Of a DNA stretch of 13,671 bases, positions 1 through 5,887 are shown in pieces (positions within the stretch are counted from its first letter, which is position 1; each line of letters starts with the position of its first letter). The DNA is from Phycisphaerales bacterium (GTDB lineage: Bacteria > Planctomycetota > Phycisphaerae > Phycisphaerales > UBA1924), in NCBI GenBank assembly GCA_030680655.1, contig JAUXUZ010000240.1, positions 1 through 13,671 of the forward strand. The letters run 5' to 3'. The notes below the pieces were generated by a model that made no database searches, was not told the origin of the DNA, and saw only the letters and a list, made by a program, of their open reading frames with translations. A program made the position numbers and the translations under genes.

Positions 1-1505
1 TTGGGGACCAGGGCCGCGTCGATGATGCCGGCCTTGACCAGGTCGGTGTACTGGTGGCTCATGGCGTTGAAGCCGAAGCTGCCCGTGCCCTCCTGCACCT
101 TGCTCACAACGATGTCGCCGTCGAGCCCGGCGTTGATGGCGATCTGCCGGCAGCACGACTCGACCGCCTTGTGGACGATCTTGTAGCCGAAGGCCTCGTC
201 ACCCACGGCGGACTTCATCGCCTTCTCGATCGCGGGCTGGGTGCGGAGGAGCGCGACGCCGCCGCCGGCGACGTAGCCGCTCTTGGCGGCGTGGCGCGTG
301 GCGTTGAGCGCATCGTCCACGGCGTCCTTCTTCTCCTTCATGGAGACCTCGGTCGCGGCGCCGACGGAGATGATGGCCACGCCACCGGTGAGCTTGGCGA
401 GGCGCTCCTTGAGCTTCTCCTTGTCGTAGTCGCTGGTGGTGCGGTCGATCTGCGACTGGATAGAGGCCGCGCGGGCCTCGATGTCCTTCTTCTTGCCGCC
501 GCCCTCGATGATCGTGGTCTCGTCCTTGTTGACGACGATCTTCTTGGCGCGGCCGAGCTCGCTGAGCTCGATCGACTCGAGGCTGCGCCCAAGGTCTTCG
601 GCGAAGAACGTGCCGCCGGTCAGCACCGCGATATCGCCGAGCATCGCCTTGCGGCGGTCGCCGAAGCCGGGCGCCTTGACGGCGCAGATCTTGATCGTGC
701 CGCGGAGGCGGTTGACGACCAGCGCGGCGAGGGCCTCGCTCTCGACCTCCTCGGCGATCACCAGGACGGGCTTGCCGGCCATGGCGATCTTGTTCAGCAG
801 CGGGAGGAAGTCGGCCAGGTTGGCGATCTTCTTCTCGTTGATGAGGACGTAGCAGTCCTCGAGGATGGCCTCGGCGGACTTGGGGTCGGTCATGAAGTAG
901 GGGCTGATGTACCCCTTGTCGAAGGACATGCCCTCGACGTAGTCGAGCGTGGTGGTGGCGCCCTTGCCCTCCTCGACCTCGACGACGCCTTCAGCGCCGA
1001 CCTTCTCGATCGCGTCGGCGATGAGCTGGCCGACCTCGGCGTCGTGCGACGCGGAGACGGTGGCGACCTTCACGTAGTCGCTCTTGCCCTTGCACTTGAC
1101 GGACATCTTCTCGATGGCGTCTGCGGCGAGCTCGGCGGCCTTGTTGATGCCGCGCTGCAGCAGCACGGGGTTGGCGCCGCTGGCGACGTAGCGCATGCCC
1201 TCGAGGAAGATCGCCTCGGTGAGGACGGTGGCGGCGGTGGTGCCGTCGCCGGCCTGGTCGTTGGTCTTCTTGGCGACCTCGGCGACCATCTTGGCGCCCA
1301 TCGACTGGAAGTTGTCGGGGAGGGTGATCTCGCGTGCGACGGAGACGCCGTCGTTGCTGAGCGTGGGTGAGCCGTAGCTCTTGGCGATGGCGACGTGACG
1401 GGCCGAGGGGCCCATCGTCACTTTGACCGCGCGGGCCAACTGCTCAACGCCCTTCTTCATCTCGAGGAGGGCTGCGTCGTCAAACATGATCTGCTTTGAG
1501 GCCAT
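1..1505 (-). CDS. groEL: Chaperonin GroEL (copy 1, next to groES), C-terminus cut by window edge
   Basis: Hsp60 chaperonin that would form ATP-driven folding rings in the cytoplasm with GroES. About 501 codons are present without an in-frame stop. Alignment by eye to E. coli GroEL puts the last visible residues (GIIDAALVP) near position 500, so roughly 40-50 residues lie outside the window. The start at 1505 is preceded by AGGAG with 7 bases of spacing. Residue numbering matches E. coli: G32-P33, Asp52 in NDGVSV, Asp87 in GDGTT, and the later ATPase Asp in the DDALNATR segment. The usual KGRN after GP is replaced by SARH (34-37), and TKDG by SNDG. KAPGFGDRRKAML and VAGGG are intact. It follows groES by 78 bases, as in a normal groESL operon. 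Identity is certain; whether it is the housekeeping copy is unclear. Confidence 0.97.
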   Translation of the reverse strand, partial: MASKQIMFDDAALLEMKKGVEQLARAVKVTMGPSARHVAIAKSYGSPTLSNDGVSVAREITLPDNFQSMGAKMVAEVAKKTNDQAGDGTTAATVLTEAIFLEGMRYVASGANPVLLQRGINKAAELAADAIEKMSVKCKGKSDYVKVATVSASHDAEVGQLIADAIEKVGAEGVVEVEEGKGATTTLDYVEGMSFDKGYISPYFMTDPKSAEAILEDCYVLINEKKIANLADFLPLLNKIAMAGKPVLVIAEEVESEALAALVVNRLRGTIKICAVKAPGFGDRRKAMLGDIAVLTGGTFFAEDLGRSLESIELSELGRAKKIVVNKDETTIIEGGGKKKDIEARAASIQSQIDRTTSDYDKEKLKERLAKLTGGVAIISVGAATEVSMKEKKDAVDDALNATRHAAKSGYVAGGGVALLRTQPAIEKAMKSAVGDEAFGYKIVHKAVESCCRQIAINAGLDGDIVVSKVQEGTGSFGFNAMSHQYTDLVKAGIIDAALVP

Positions 1506-1524
1506 TGGATTCTCCTGCCGACTG

Positions 1525-1539
1525 TCACGCGACGCGTGA
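1525..1539. promoter_or_regulatory. Perfect 7-bp dyad between groES and groEL1
   Basis: TCACGCG and CGCGTGA are exact inverted repeats around one central base. The dyad lies 20 bases before the groEL1 start codon and about 9 bases before its ribosome binding site. It could be an operator for a dimeric regulator or a short mRNA hairpin. It is not the CIRCE element (TTAGCACTC-N9-GAGTGCTAA). Function is inferred only from symmetry and position. Confidence 0.35.
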
Positions 1540-1570
1540 GCCCGGCGTGTGATTGTGTTGAATTTGACGT

Positions 1571-1583
1571 GCCGCTTCGCGGC
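1571..1583 (-). other. Tight hairpin directly after the groES stop codon
   Basis: Read on the minus strand, GCCGC-GAA-GCGGC directly follows the groES TGA. It has 5 GC pairs and a three-base loop, and contains the very stable GCGAAGC mini-hairpin. An AU-richer stretch follows, without a T run. It could pause polymerase, or protect or process the groES message. It is too short to call a terminator. Confidence 0.35.
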
Positions 1584-1874
1584 TCAGGCCTCGACGACAC
1601 CAAGGAGTTCCGACTCCTTGATGATGAGCATCTTCTTGCCCTTGAGCTCGACCTCGCTGCCGGCGTACTTGCCGTAGACGACCGTCGCGCCGATCTTGAC
1701 GCTCATATCGGCCCGCTTGCCGTTCTCGAGCAGCTTGCCCGGACCGCTGGCAATGACCTTGCCGCGTACGGGCTTTTCTTTGGAGCTCTCGGGCAGGAAG
1801 ATGCCCGAGGCGGTCTTGGTTTCGCTCTCGATGGGCTGGACAAGGACGCGGTCTTCGAGGGGCTTGATGGCCAT
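1584..1874 (-). CDS. groES: Co-chaperonin GroES
   Basis: The 10-kDa co-chaperonin that caps GroEL rings as a heptamer in the cytoplasm. The protein is 96 residues, the normal family length. It begins MAIKPLEDRVLVQP. The mobile loop that docks on GroEL is recognisable at about residues 17-33 (ETKTASGIFLPESSKEKP), and the end is KKMLIIKESELLGVVEA, typical of the family. A GGAG sits 9 bases before the ATG. It lies 25 bases downstream of the DedA-family gene and 78 bases upstream of groEL1. It is the only groES in the window although there are two groEL genes, so it may have to serve both. Confidence 0.98.
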   Translation of the reverse strand: MAIKPLEDRVLVQPIESETKTASGIFLPESSKEKPVRGKVIASGPGKLLENGKRADMSVKIGATVVYGKYAGSEVELKGKKMLIIKESELLGVVEA

Positions 1875-1899
1875 GGCTAAGGACTCCAGAGGTAAGGTG

Positions 1900-2589
1900 T
1901 TAGTGGTTGGTGCCGGCGGCCGCAGGGGCGGGCTTCCGGAACTTTGCTAAGAGGACTTCGATCACGATGGGGATCACCGAAACGACGATGATCCCGACGA
2001 CGACAAGCTCAAAGTGCTTCTTGACCCAATCGATCTGGCCGAAGAAGTGACCGGCGAGGACGCAGATACCGACCCACAGCACCGCGCCGAAGATGTTGAA
2101 CCAGACGAAGCGTGCGTAGTCCATCGCCCCCGCGCCCGCGACAAACGGCACAAACGTCCGCACGATCGGCACGAACCGGCCGAGGACGACCGCCTTGCCG
2201 CCGTACCGCTCATAGAACGCGGACGCACGAGCCAGGTGCTTGCGGTTAAGCAGCTTGCCGAGCAGGCCCACGCCCTCACCGCGGAAGATCTTCGGCCCCG
2301 CCCACTTGCCGATGTGGTAGTTCACCGCGTCGCCCAGGATCGCCGCGACGATCAGCACGAACATCAGCAGCCAGAGGTTGAGCTTGCCCGGCTCGCCAGA
2401 CGCGTCCGCGGCGGTGTAGATGCCCGCGGCAAAGAGCAGCGAGTCTCCCGGCAGGAACGGCATCACGACCAAGCCGGTCTCGGCAAAGATAATCGCAAAG
2501 AGCGTCCCGTAAACCCACGGGCCGTGCGCATCGATAACGCTCTTGAGCGTCTCGTTGATGTTCAGCAGCATGTGGAGAAGGTCGCCCAT
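1900..2589 (-). CDS. DedA-family (VTT/SNARE-associated) inner-membrane protein
   Basis: Multi-spanning inner-membrane protein of 229 residues, a normal length for DedA-family proteins. Members are linked to membrane lipid (undecaprenyl-phosphate or phospholipid) translocation and envelope homeostasis. Visible motifs are FAETGLVVMPFLPGDSLLF (about 35-53), GDAVNYHIG (86-94) and GRFVPIVRTFVPFVAG (137-152). The charged residues shown to be essential in E. coli YqjA have counterparts with the same spacing: Glu37 and Asp49 (12 apart), Arg138 and Arg144 (6 apart). Hydrophobic segments occur near 25-45, 72-90, 160-183 and 195-215. The start is 14 bases after the stop of the PepSY-like gene, with only a weak TGAGG upstream, so coupled translation is likely. 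The family is clear; the substrate is not. Confidence 0.93.
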   Translation of the reverse strand: MGDLLHMLLNINETLKSVIDAHGPWVYGTLFAIIFAETGLVVMPFLPGDSLLFAAGIYTAADASGEPGKLNLWLLMFVLIVAAILGDAVNYHIGKWAGPKIFRGEGVGLLGKLLNRKHLARASAFYERYGGKAVVLGRFVPIVRTFVPFVAGAGAMDYARFVWFNIFGAVLWVGICVLAGHFFGQIDWVKKHFELVVVGIIVVSVIPIVIEVLLAKFRKPAPAAAGTNH

Positions 2590-2603
2590 GACGGGAACCG
2601 GCC

Positions 2604-3113
2604 TCAGCCGATCTTCAACTCCTTGCTCAGAACGATCCCACCCTCGCTGATCTCCAGCCGCTTGCCGCGTCGCGGCGTCGCGGCGTCAACAACATACAGC
2701 GTTTCGTCACCGGTGGTGCGCACCAGGTACGAGCGTGCCGGGAAGCCGAGTGTCTCGGCGTCAACGACACGCTTGACGGCGAGGGGAAGCTCCCACGCCT
2801 CGATCTCCGTCGTCACGCTCTTCACCGCGCCCGCGGCGTCAACTTCAACGCCCGTTGCGTGCCCATCGCGGACCATGTCGGCTGAGTAGACCGTCGAACC
2901 CTCACGCTCACACAGCGTCACCGGTCCGAAGTCCAGCCCGCCCGCCTCGCGCACGATCGCATCGAGCGCCGGAGCGGGGAGGTCGGCTCGCGCCACCATG
3001 CCGCAGTCGCAGCCGCCCGCGCGTGCGTCGGGCGTGCCGCCAGTTGACGTGCCCATCGCGGCGAGCATGGCCGCGGCGAGGGGGAACCGGATGAAGGTGT
3101 TGGCGCGTGACAT
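2604..3113 (-). CDS. Exported PepSY-like protein of unknown function
   Basis: A 169-residue protein with an N-terminal signal-like segment (basic residues, then a hydrophobic stretch about 9-22) ending in small residues near 30-34. A Cys-Asp-Cys follows at 35-37. The body resembles a PepSY-like repeat: a VYSADM strand (75-80), DGHATGVEVDAAGAVKSV (83-100), then ELPLAVKRVV (108-117). PepSY-like domains occur in periplasmic proteins, some implicated in inhibition or sensing, but I cannot assign a role here. GGAG lies 10 bases before the ATG. The gene sits 60 bases after groEL2, separated by a strong hairpin, and 14 bases before the DedA-family gene, which suggests these two envelope genes are co-translated. 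The signal peptide is more certain than the domain call. Confidence 0.7.
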   Translation of the reverse strand: MSRANTFIRFPLAAAMLAAMGTSTGGTPDARAGGCDCGMVARADLPAPALDAIVREAGGLDFGPVTLCEREGSTVYSADMVRDGHATGVEVDAAGAVKSVTTEIEAWELPLAVKRVVDAETLGFPARSYLVRTTGDETLYVVDAATPRRGKRLEISEGGIVLSKELKIG

Positions 3114-3132
3114 GTGCTGATTGCTCCGAAAG

Positions 3133-3162
3133 CCGCTCCGCCGCGATCAGGCGGCGGAGCGG
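3133..3162 (-). terminator. Perfect 12-bp GC-rich hairpin between groEL2 and the PepSY-like gene
   Basis: CCGCTCCGCCGC (3133-3144) is the exact reverse complement of GCGGCGGAGCGG (3151-3162), with a 6-base loop. It starts 11 bases beyond the groEL2 stop and ends about 20 bases before the next start. On the minus strand it is followed by CTTTCGG rather than a T run, so it is not a textbook intrinsic terminator. It may reduce read-through or stabilise the 3' end of the groEL2 message. Confidence 0.6.
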
Positions 3163-3173
3163 GGACGATGGCT

Positions 3174-4919
3174 TTAGAAGCCCATTCCGCCCATGCCGCC
3201 CATGCCACCCATCCCGCCCATGCCCGGCATGCCGCCACCGCCGCCGTGGCCGTGGTCGTGGTCGCCCTTCTCGGCGGGCACATCGGTGATGACGCAGTCA
3301 GACAGCAACAGGATCGTCGCGACGCTCGCCGCGTTCTGCAGCGCTGCGCGATCAACCTTGGTCGGCGTGAGCACGCCCATCTTGAGCATGTCACCGAAGG
3401 TGCCGGTGAGGGCGTTGTAGCCGAACGATGCGCCGCCCTTGCCCTCGCCGCCCTCGGCGACCTTGGCAACGATCACCGTGCCGCGCTCGCCCGCGTTCTC
3501 GGCGATGGTCGCCGTGGGGACCGCGAGCGCGAGGTAGACGGCGTTCATGCCGGCTGCGACGTCGTACTTCGCCTGGCCGACGTCGTCGGCCGTGACGTCT
3601 TCCTTCTTGCTGTAGACGGCCTTCCACTCGGGGAGCTTCTCGATGGCGACGCGGGCGCGGATGAAGCTGGTGCCTCCGCCGGGGACGACACCCTCGGCGA
3701 CGGCGGCTCGGGTTGCGTGCAGCGCATCCTCAACGCGGGCCTTCTTCTCCTTCAGCTCGGCCTCGCTGGCTGCGCCGACTTTGATCTGCGCAACGCCGCC
3801 GGTGAGCTTGGCCAGTCGCTCCTGCAGCTTCTCGCGGTCGTAATCGCTGGTGGTGATGTCGACCTCGCGGCGGATCTGCTCGACGCGCCCCTGGATGGCC
3901 TTGGTCGATCCGGCACCCTCGATCACCGTCGTGTTGTCGTTGTCGATCTCGATCTTCTTGGCCATGCCCAGGTGCGAGAGCTCGATCTTCTCGAGCTCCA
4001 TGCCCACGTCCTTCATGATCGGCGTTGCGCCGCAGAGAACGGCCAGGTCTTCGAGCATCGCCTTGCGGCGGTCGCCGTAACCGGGGGCCTTGACGGCGCA
4101 CACCTGCAGCGTGCCGCGGAGCTTGTTGATCACCAGCGTCGCCAGGGCCTCGCCCGTCACGTCCTCGGCGATGATCAGCAGCGGCTTCTTGGCGGCCATC
4201 ACCTTCTCGAGCACCGGCACAAGCTTCTGCACGCTGTCGATCTTGTCCTCGTGCACGAGCACGAAGCACTTCTCGAGCACGCAGAGCATCTTCTCAACGT
4301 CGGTCACGAAGTTGGGGCTCAGCATGCCGCGGTCGAACTGCATGCCCTCGACCACCACGATCTCGGTGTCGCGGCTCTTGCCCTCTTCAACCGTGATCAC
4401 GCCGTCCTTGCCGACCTTGCTGAACGCGTCGGCCATCATGGCGCCGATCTCGGCGTCGTTGTTGGCGCTGATGCTGGCGACGTTCTGGATGTCCTTGGCG
4501 CCGTCGACCTTGACGCTGATCTTGCTGATCTGCTCGGCGGCGGCCTCCACGGCCCGCTTCATGCCGCGCACCAGCGCGTTGGCGTCAACACCCGCGGTGA
4601 TCTGCTTGTACCCTTCCTTGAACAGCGCCTCGGCCAGCACCGTCGCCGTCGTGGTGCCGTCGCCCGCGTCGTCGCTGGTCTTGCTCGCGGCCTGCTTCAC
4701 CAACTGAGCGCCCATGTTCTCGACCGGGTCGGAGAGCTCGATCTCCTCGGCAACGCTTACGCCGTCCTTGGTGACGGTGGGCCCGCCCCATGACTTGTCG
4801 AGCACGGCGTTGCGCCCGCGTGGGCCGAGGGTGGCCTTCACGGCCCGGGAGAGCTTCTCTACACCGGCGAGGAGGGCTGAGCGGGCGTCAACGTCGAAGG
4901 CAAGGTTCTTGGCAGCCAT
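3174..4919 (-). CDS. groEL: Chaperonin GroEL (copy 2), with His-containing Gly-Gly-Met tail
   Basis: Complete Hsp60 chaperonin of 581 residues, longer than the usual about 545. The start at 4919 (MAAKNLAF) has GGAG 9 bases upstream; an in-frame TTG at 4934 overlaps that site and is less likely. Nucleotide-site motifs are canonical: LGPRGRN (31-37), KDGVSV with Asp52, GDGTTTATV from 86, and KKARVEDALHATRAA. KAPGYGDRRKAML is intact. Extra length comes from an insertion after VAIEKLPEW in the late equatorial region (YSKKEDVTADDVG) and from the tail. The tail carries HDHGH (554-558), then a glycine run and four GGM repeats ending GF (559-581). There is no groES immediately upstream; the gene heads the minus-strand cluster and is divergent from nuoA. 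It is the more canonical of the two copies at the ATP site. Confidence 0.97.
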   Translation of the reverse strand: MAAKNLAFDVDARSALLAGVEKLSRAVKATLGPRGRNAVLDKSWGGPTVTKDGVSVAEEIELSDPVENMGAQLVKQAASKTSDDAGDGTTTATVLAEALFKEGYKQITAGVDANALVRGMKRAVEAAAEQISKISVKVDGAKDIQNVASISANNDAEIGAMMADAFSKVGKDGVITVEEGKSRDTEIVVVEGMQFDRGMLSPNFVTDVEKMLCVLEKCFVLVHEDKIDSVQKLVPVLEKVMAAKKPLLIIAEDVTGEALATLVINKLRGTLQVCAVKAPGYGDRRKAMLEDLAVLCGATPIMKDVGMELEKIELSHLGMAKKIEIDNDNTTVIEGAGSTKAIQGRVEQIRREVDITTSDYDREKLQERLAKLTGGVAQIKVGAASEAELKEKKARVEDALHATRAAVAEGVVPGGGTSFIRARVAIEKLPEWKAVYSKKEDVTADDVGQAKYDVAAGMNAVYLALAVPTATIAENAGERGTVIVAKVAEGGEGKGGASFGYNALTGTFGDMLKMGVLTPTKVDRAALQNAASVATILLLSDCVITDVPAEKGDHDHGHGGGGGMPGMGGMGGMGGMGGMGF

Positions 4920-5012
4920 TGAGGGAGTCTCCAAAGCGGTCTGGGGGTTGATTCAGGGTCTTGGTCTGGCTCCGCCGGGCGTCATCGCGCACCAGTGGAC
5001 ACTCGGCTGGAG

Positions 5013-5087
5013 GCAACCGCCGTGCCGTATCAGAACTGACGCCGCCCCCCCCGATTCTGACCGACAAGGGGGTGCAGCGGCGGTTGC
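5013..5087. repeat. Nested inverted repeat upstream of groEL2 and nuoA
   Basis: GCAACCGCCG at 5013-5022 is the exact reverse complement of CGGCGGTTGC at 5078-5087. Inside, TCAGAA (5030-5035) pairs with TTCTGA (5055-5060) around the C run. It could form a structured leader in a groEL2 transcript (94-168 bases before the start) or be a pair of binding sites. The sequence gives no proof of transcription. Confidence 0.4.
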
Positions 5088-5216
5088 TGAAGCCGATGGT
5101 TACTGCCTGCCATCTCCCAGACGGCTGGCCACCCTGTCAGTTTGGCAGTTTCCGGACGGCCGCGGCTCCCAGACCTCTGACGGCCCTTCCGGATACCAAC
5201 CATCGTCCGCCGCGGC

Positions 5217-5222
5217 TATCCT
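5217..5222 (+). promoter_or_regulatory. Possible -10 element for nuoA
   Basis: TATCCT lies 35 bases before the nuoA ATG and is followed by CGCCGTGA. No good -35 hexamer is visible 16-18 bases upstream. The stretch resembles the one before the DUF2752 gene (TAAGCT followed by CGCCTGA), which is the main reason for listing it. Confidence 0.25.
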
Positions 5223-5257
5223 CGCCGTGAACCCCCAAGGATGGAGCCGATCGCCCA

Positions 5258-5674
5258 ATGACGTTTACCGCCCCCTGCCTCTACACGCTGGCCGATTCGA
5301 CCGCTGTCGGCTACTTGCCGATCCTGCTGCTCCTGCTGGCCTCGATCGGGTTTGTCGCCGGGAACCTGGTCATCACCAAGGTTCTCGGGCCCAACCGGCA
5401 CGGCGCAGTGAAGGACATGACGTACGAGTCGGGGATGAACCCGTTCGGCTCGGCCCGCAAGCGGTTCAACGTCCGCTTTTATCTGATCGCGATGGTGTTC
5501 CTGGTGTTCGACATCGAGATCATTTTCCTTTACCCCTGGGCCGTGACGTTCCGCAACCTGAACATGGATGTGACCGACGGCGGAGTGTGGCTGGGGCGCA
5601 TCCTCTTCTTCCTGTTCACCTCGGTGGTTGCGTACATCTACGGCTACCGCAAGGGCGTTTTCCGCTTCGATTGA
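5258..5674 (+). CDS. nuoA: NADH-quinone oxidoreductase subunit A (NuoA)
   Basis: Small membrane subunit of respiratory complex I, contributing to the junction between the quinone-reducing arm and the proton-pumping membrane arm. It has 138 residues, three membrane segments (about 18-40, 74-95, 111-131), and family signatures YESGMNPFG (56-64), ARKRFNVRFYLIAMVFLVFDIE (66-87, with Asp85 and Glu87 in the second helix) and FLYPWA (90-95). GGAG lies 11 bases before the ATG. Normally nuoA is directly followed by nuoB; here the next gene, 213 bases on, is a c-di-GMP protein, so this copy is detached from the rest of the complex I genes. The remaining subunits must be encoded outside the window if the complex is complete. 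Confidence 0.97.
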   Translation: MTFTAPCLYTLADSTAVGYLPILLLLLASIGFVAGNLVITKVLGPNRHGAVKDMTYESGMNPFGSARKRFNVRFYLIAMVFLVFDIEIIFLYPWAVTFRNLNMDVTDGGVWLGRILFFLFTSVVAYIYGYRKGVFRFD

Positions 5675-5788
5675 GCGGTCATTGACGTGGTACGCGCCGC
5701 GGCCCGGCTGCTGCGCGATGCCCGCGGCGGCGCGATAACCGACGACACAGACCGAACCAGTTCCCCAACCCGCGCCGGCGTTCGACCA

Positions 5789-5829
5789 CCCGTGCAGGGC
5801 TCGATCCGCCCGTTGCAGGCATCGATCCA
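5789..5829 (+). repeat. Imperfect tandem repeat upstream of the EAL gene
   Basis: Two adjacent units of about 20-21 bases share CCCG, TGCAGG and TCGATCC in the same order with single-base offsets. They lie in the 213-base gap between nuoA and the EAL-domain gene, about 60-100 bases before its start. This may be a short duplication or a pair of binding sites. The rest of the gap shows only a GC-rich 7-bp dyad (5694-5700 with 5727-5733). Confidence 0.3.
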
Positions 5830-5887
5830 ACGGACCGATTCACACCCCGTGCCCCCACCGCATCGGATGGGCCACGAGTGAGTCGCC

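Larger units (their letters stand above)
4920..5257. promoter_or_regulatory. Divergent intergenic region between groEL2 and nuoA
   Basis: These 338 bases hold no convincing gene and should contain the promoters of both divergent genes. I see no CIRCE element and no clear -35/-10 pair for groEL2. Features visible are a 10-bp perfect inverted repeat (5013-5022 with 5078-5087) enclosing a 6-bp one (TCAGAA 5030-5035 with TTCTGA 5055-5060), an uninterrupted C run near 5044-5052, an imperfect dyad CTGTCAGTTTGGCAG at 5134-5148, and the direct repeat CTCCCAGAC at 5114-5122 and 5166-5174. A possible -10 for nuoA is TATCCT at 5217-5222. Confidence 0.6.

Noticed and set aside
54..1370. Long plus-strand open frame (438 codons) opposite groEL1
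   Set aside because: It is exactly antisense and codon-aligned to groEL1, which is unmistakable. The peptide is a low-complexity Leu/Gly/Asp/Val mix, as expected from GC-rich codons read backwards.
3114..4793. Long plus-strand open frame (559 codons) opposite groEL2
   Set aside because: Same explanation as for groEL1: the antisense of a GC-rich, biased gene lacks stops. No domain is recognisable.
4920..4934. Upstream TTG start for groEL2 (five extra residues)
   Set aside because: The TTG overlaps the GGAG that is well placed for the ATG at 4919, and MAAKNLAF is the normal beginning of the family.
4920..5257. CIRCE heat-shock operator expected near groEL
   Set aside because: No TTAGCACTC-N9-GAGTGCTAA or close variant here or in the groES upstream region, so HrcA control is not supported.
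5778..5810. GTTCGAC-like sequence suggesting a tRNA T-arm
   Set aside because: No matching acceptor, D-arm or anticodon stem can be laid out around it.
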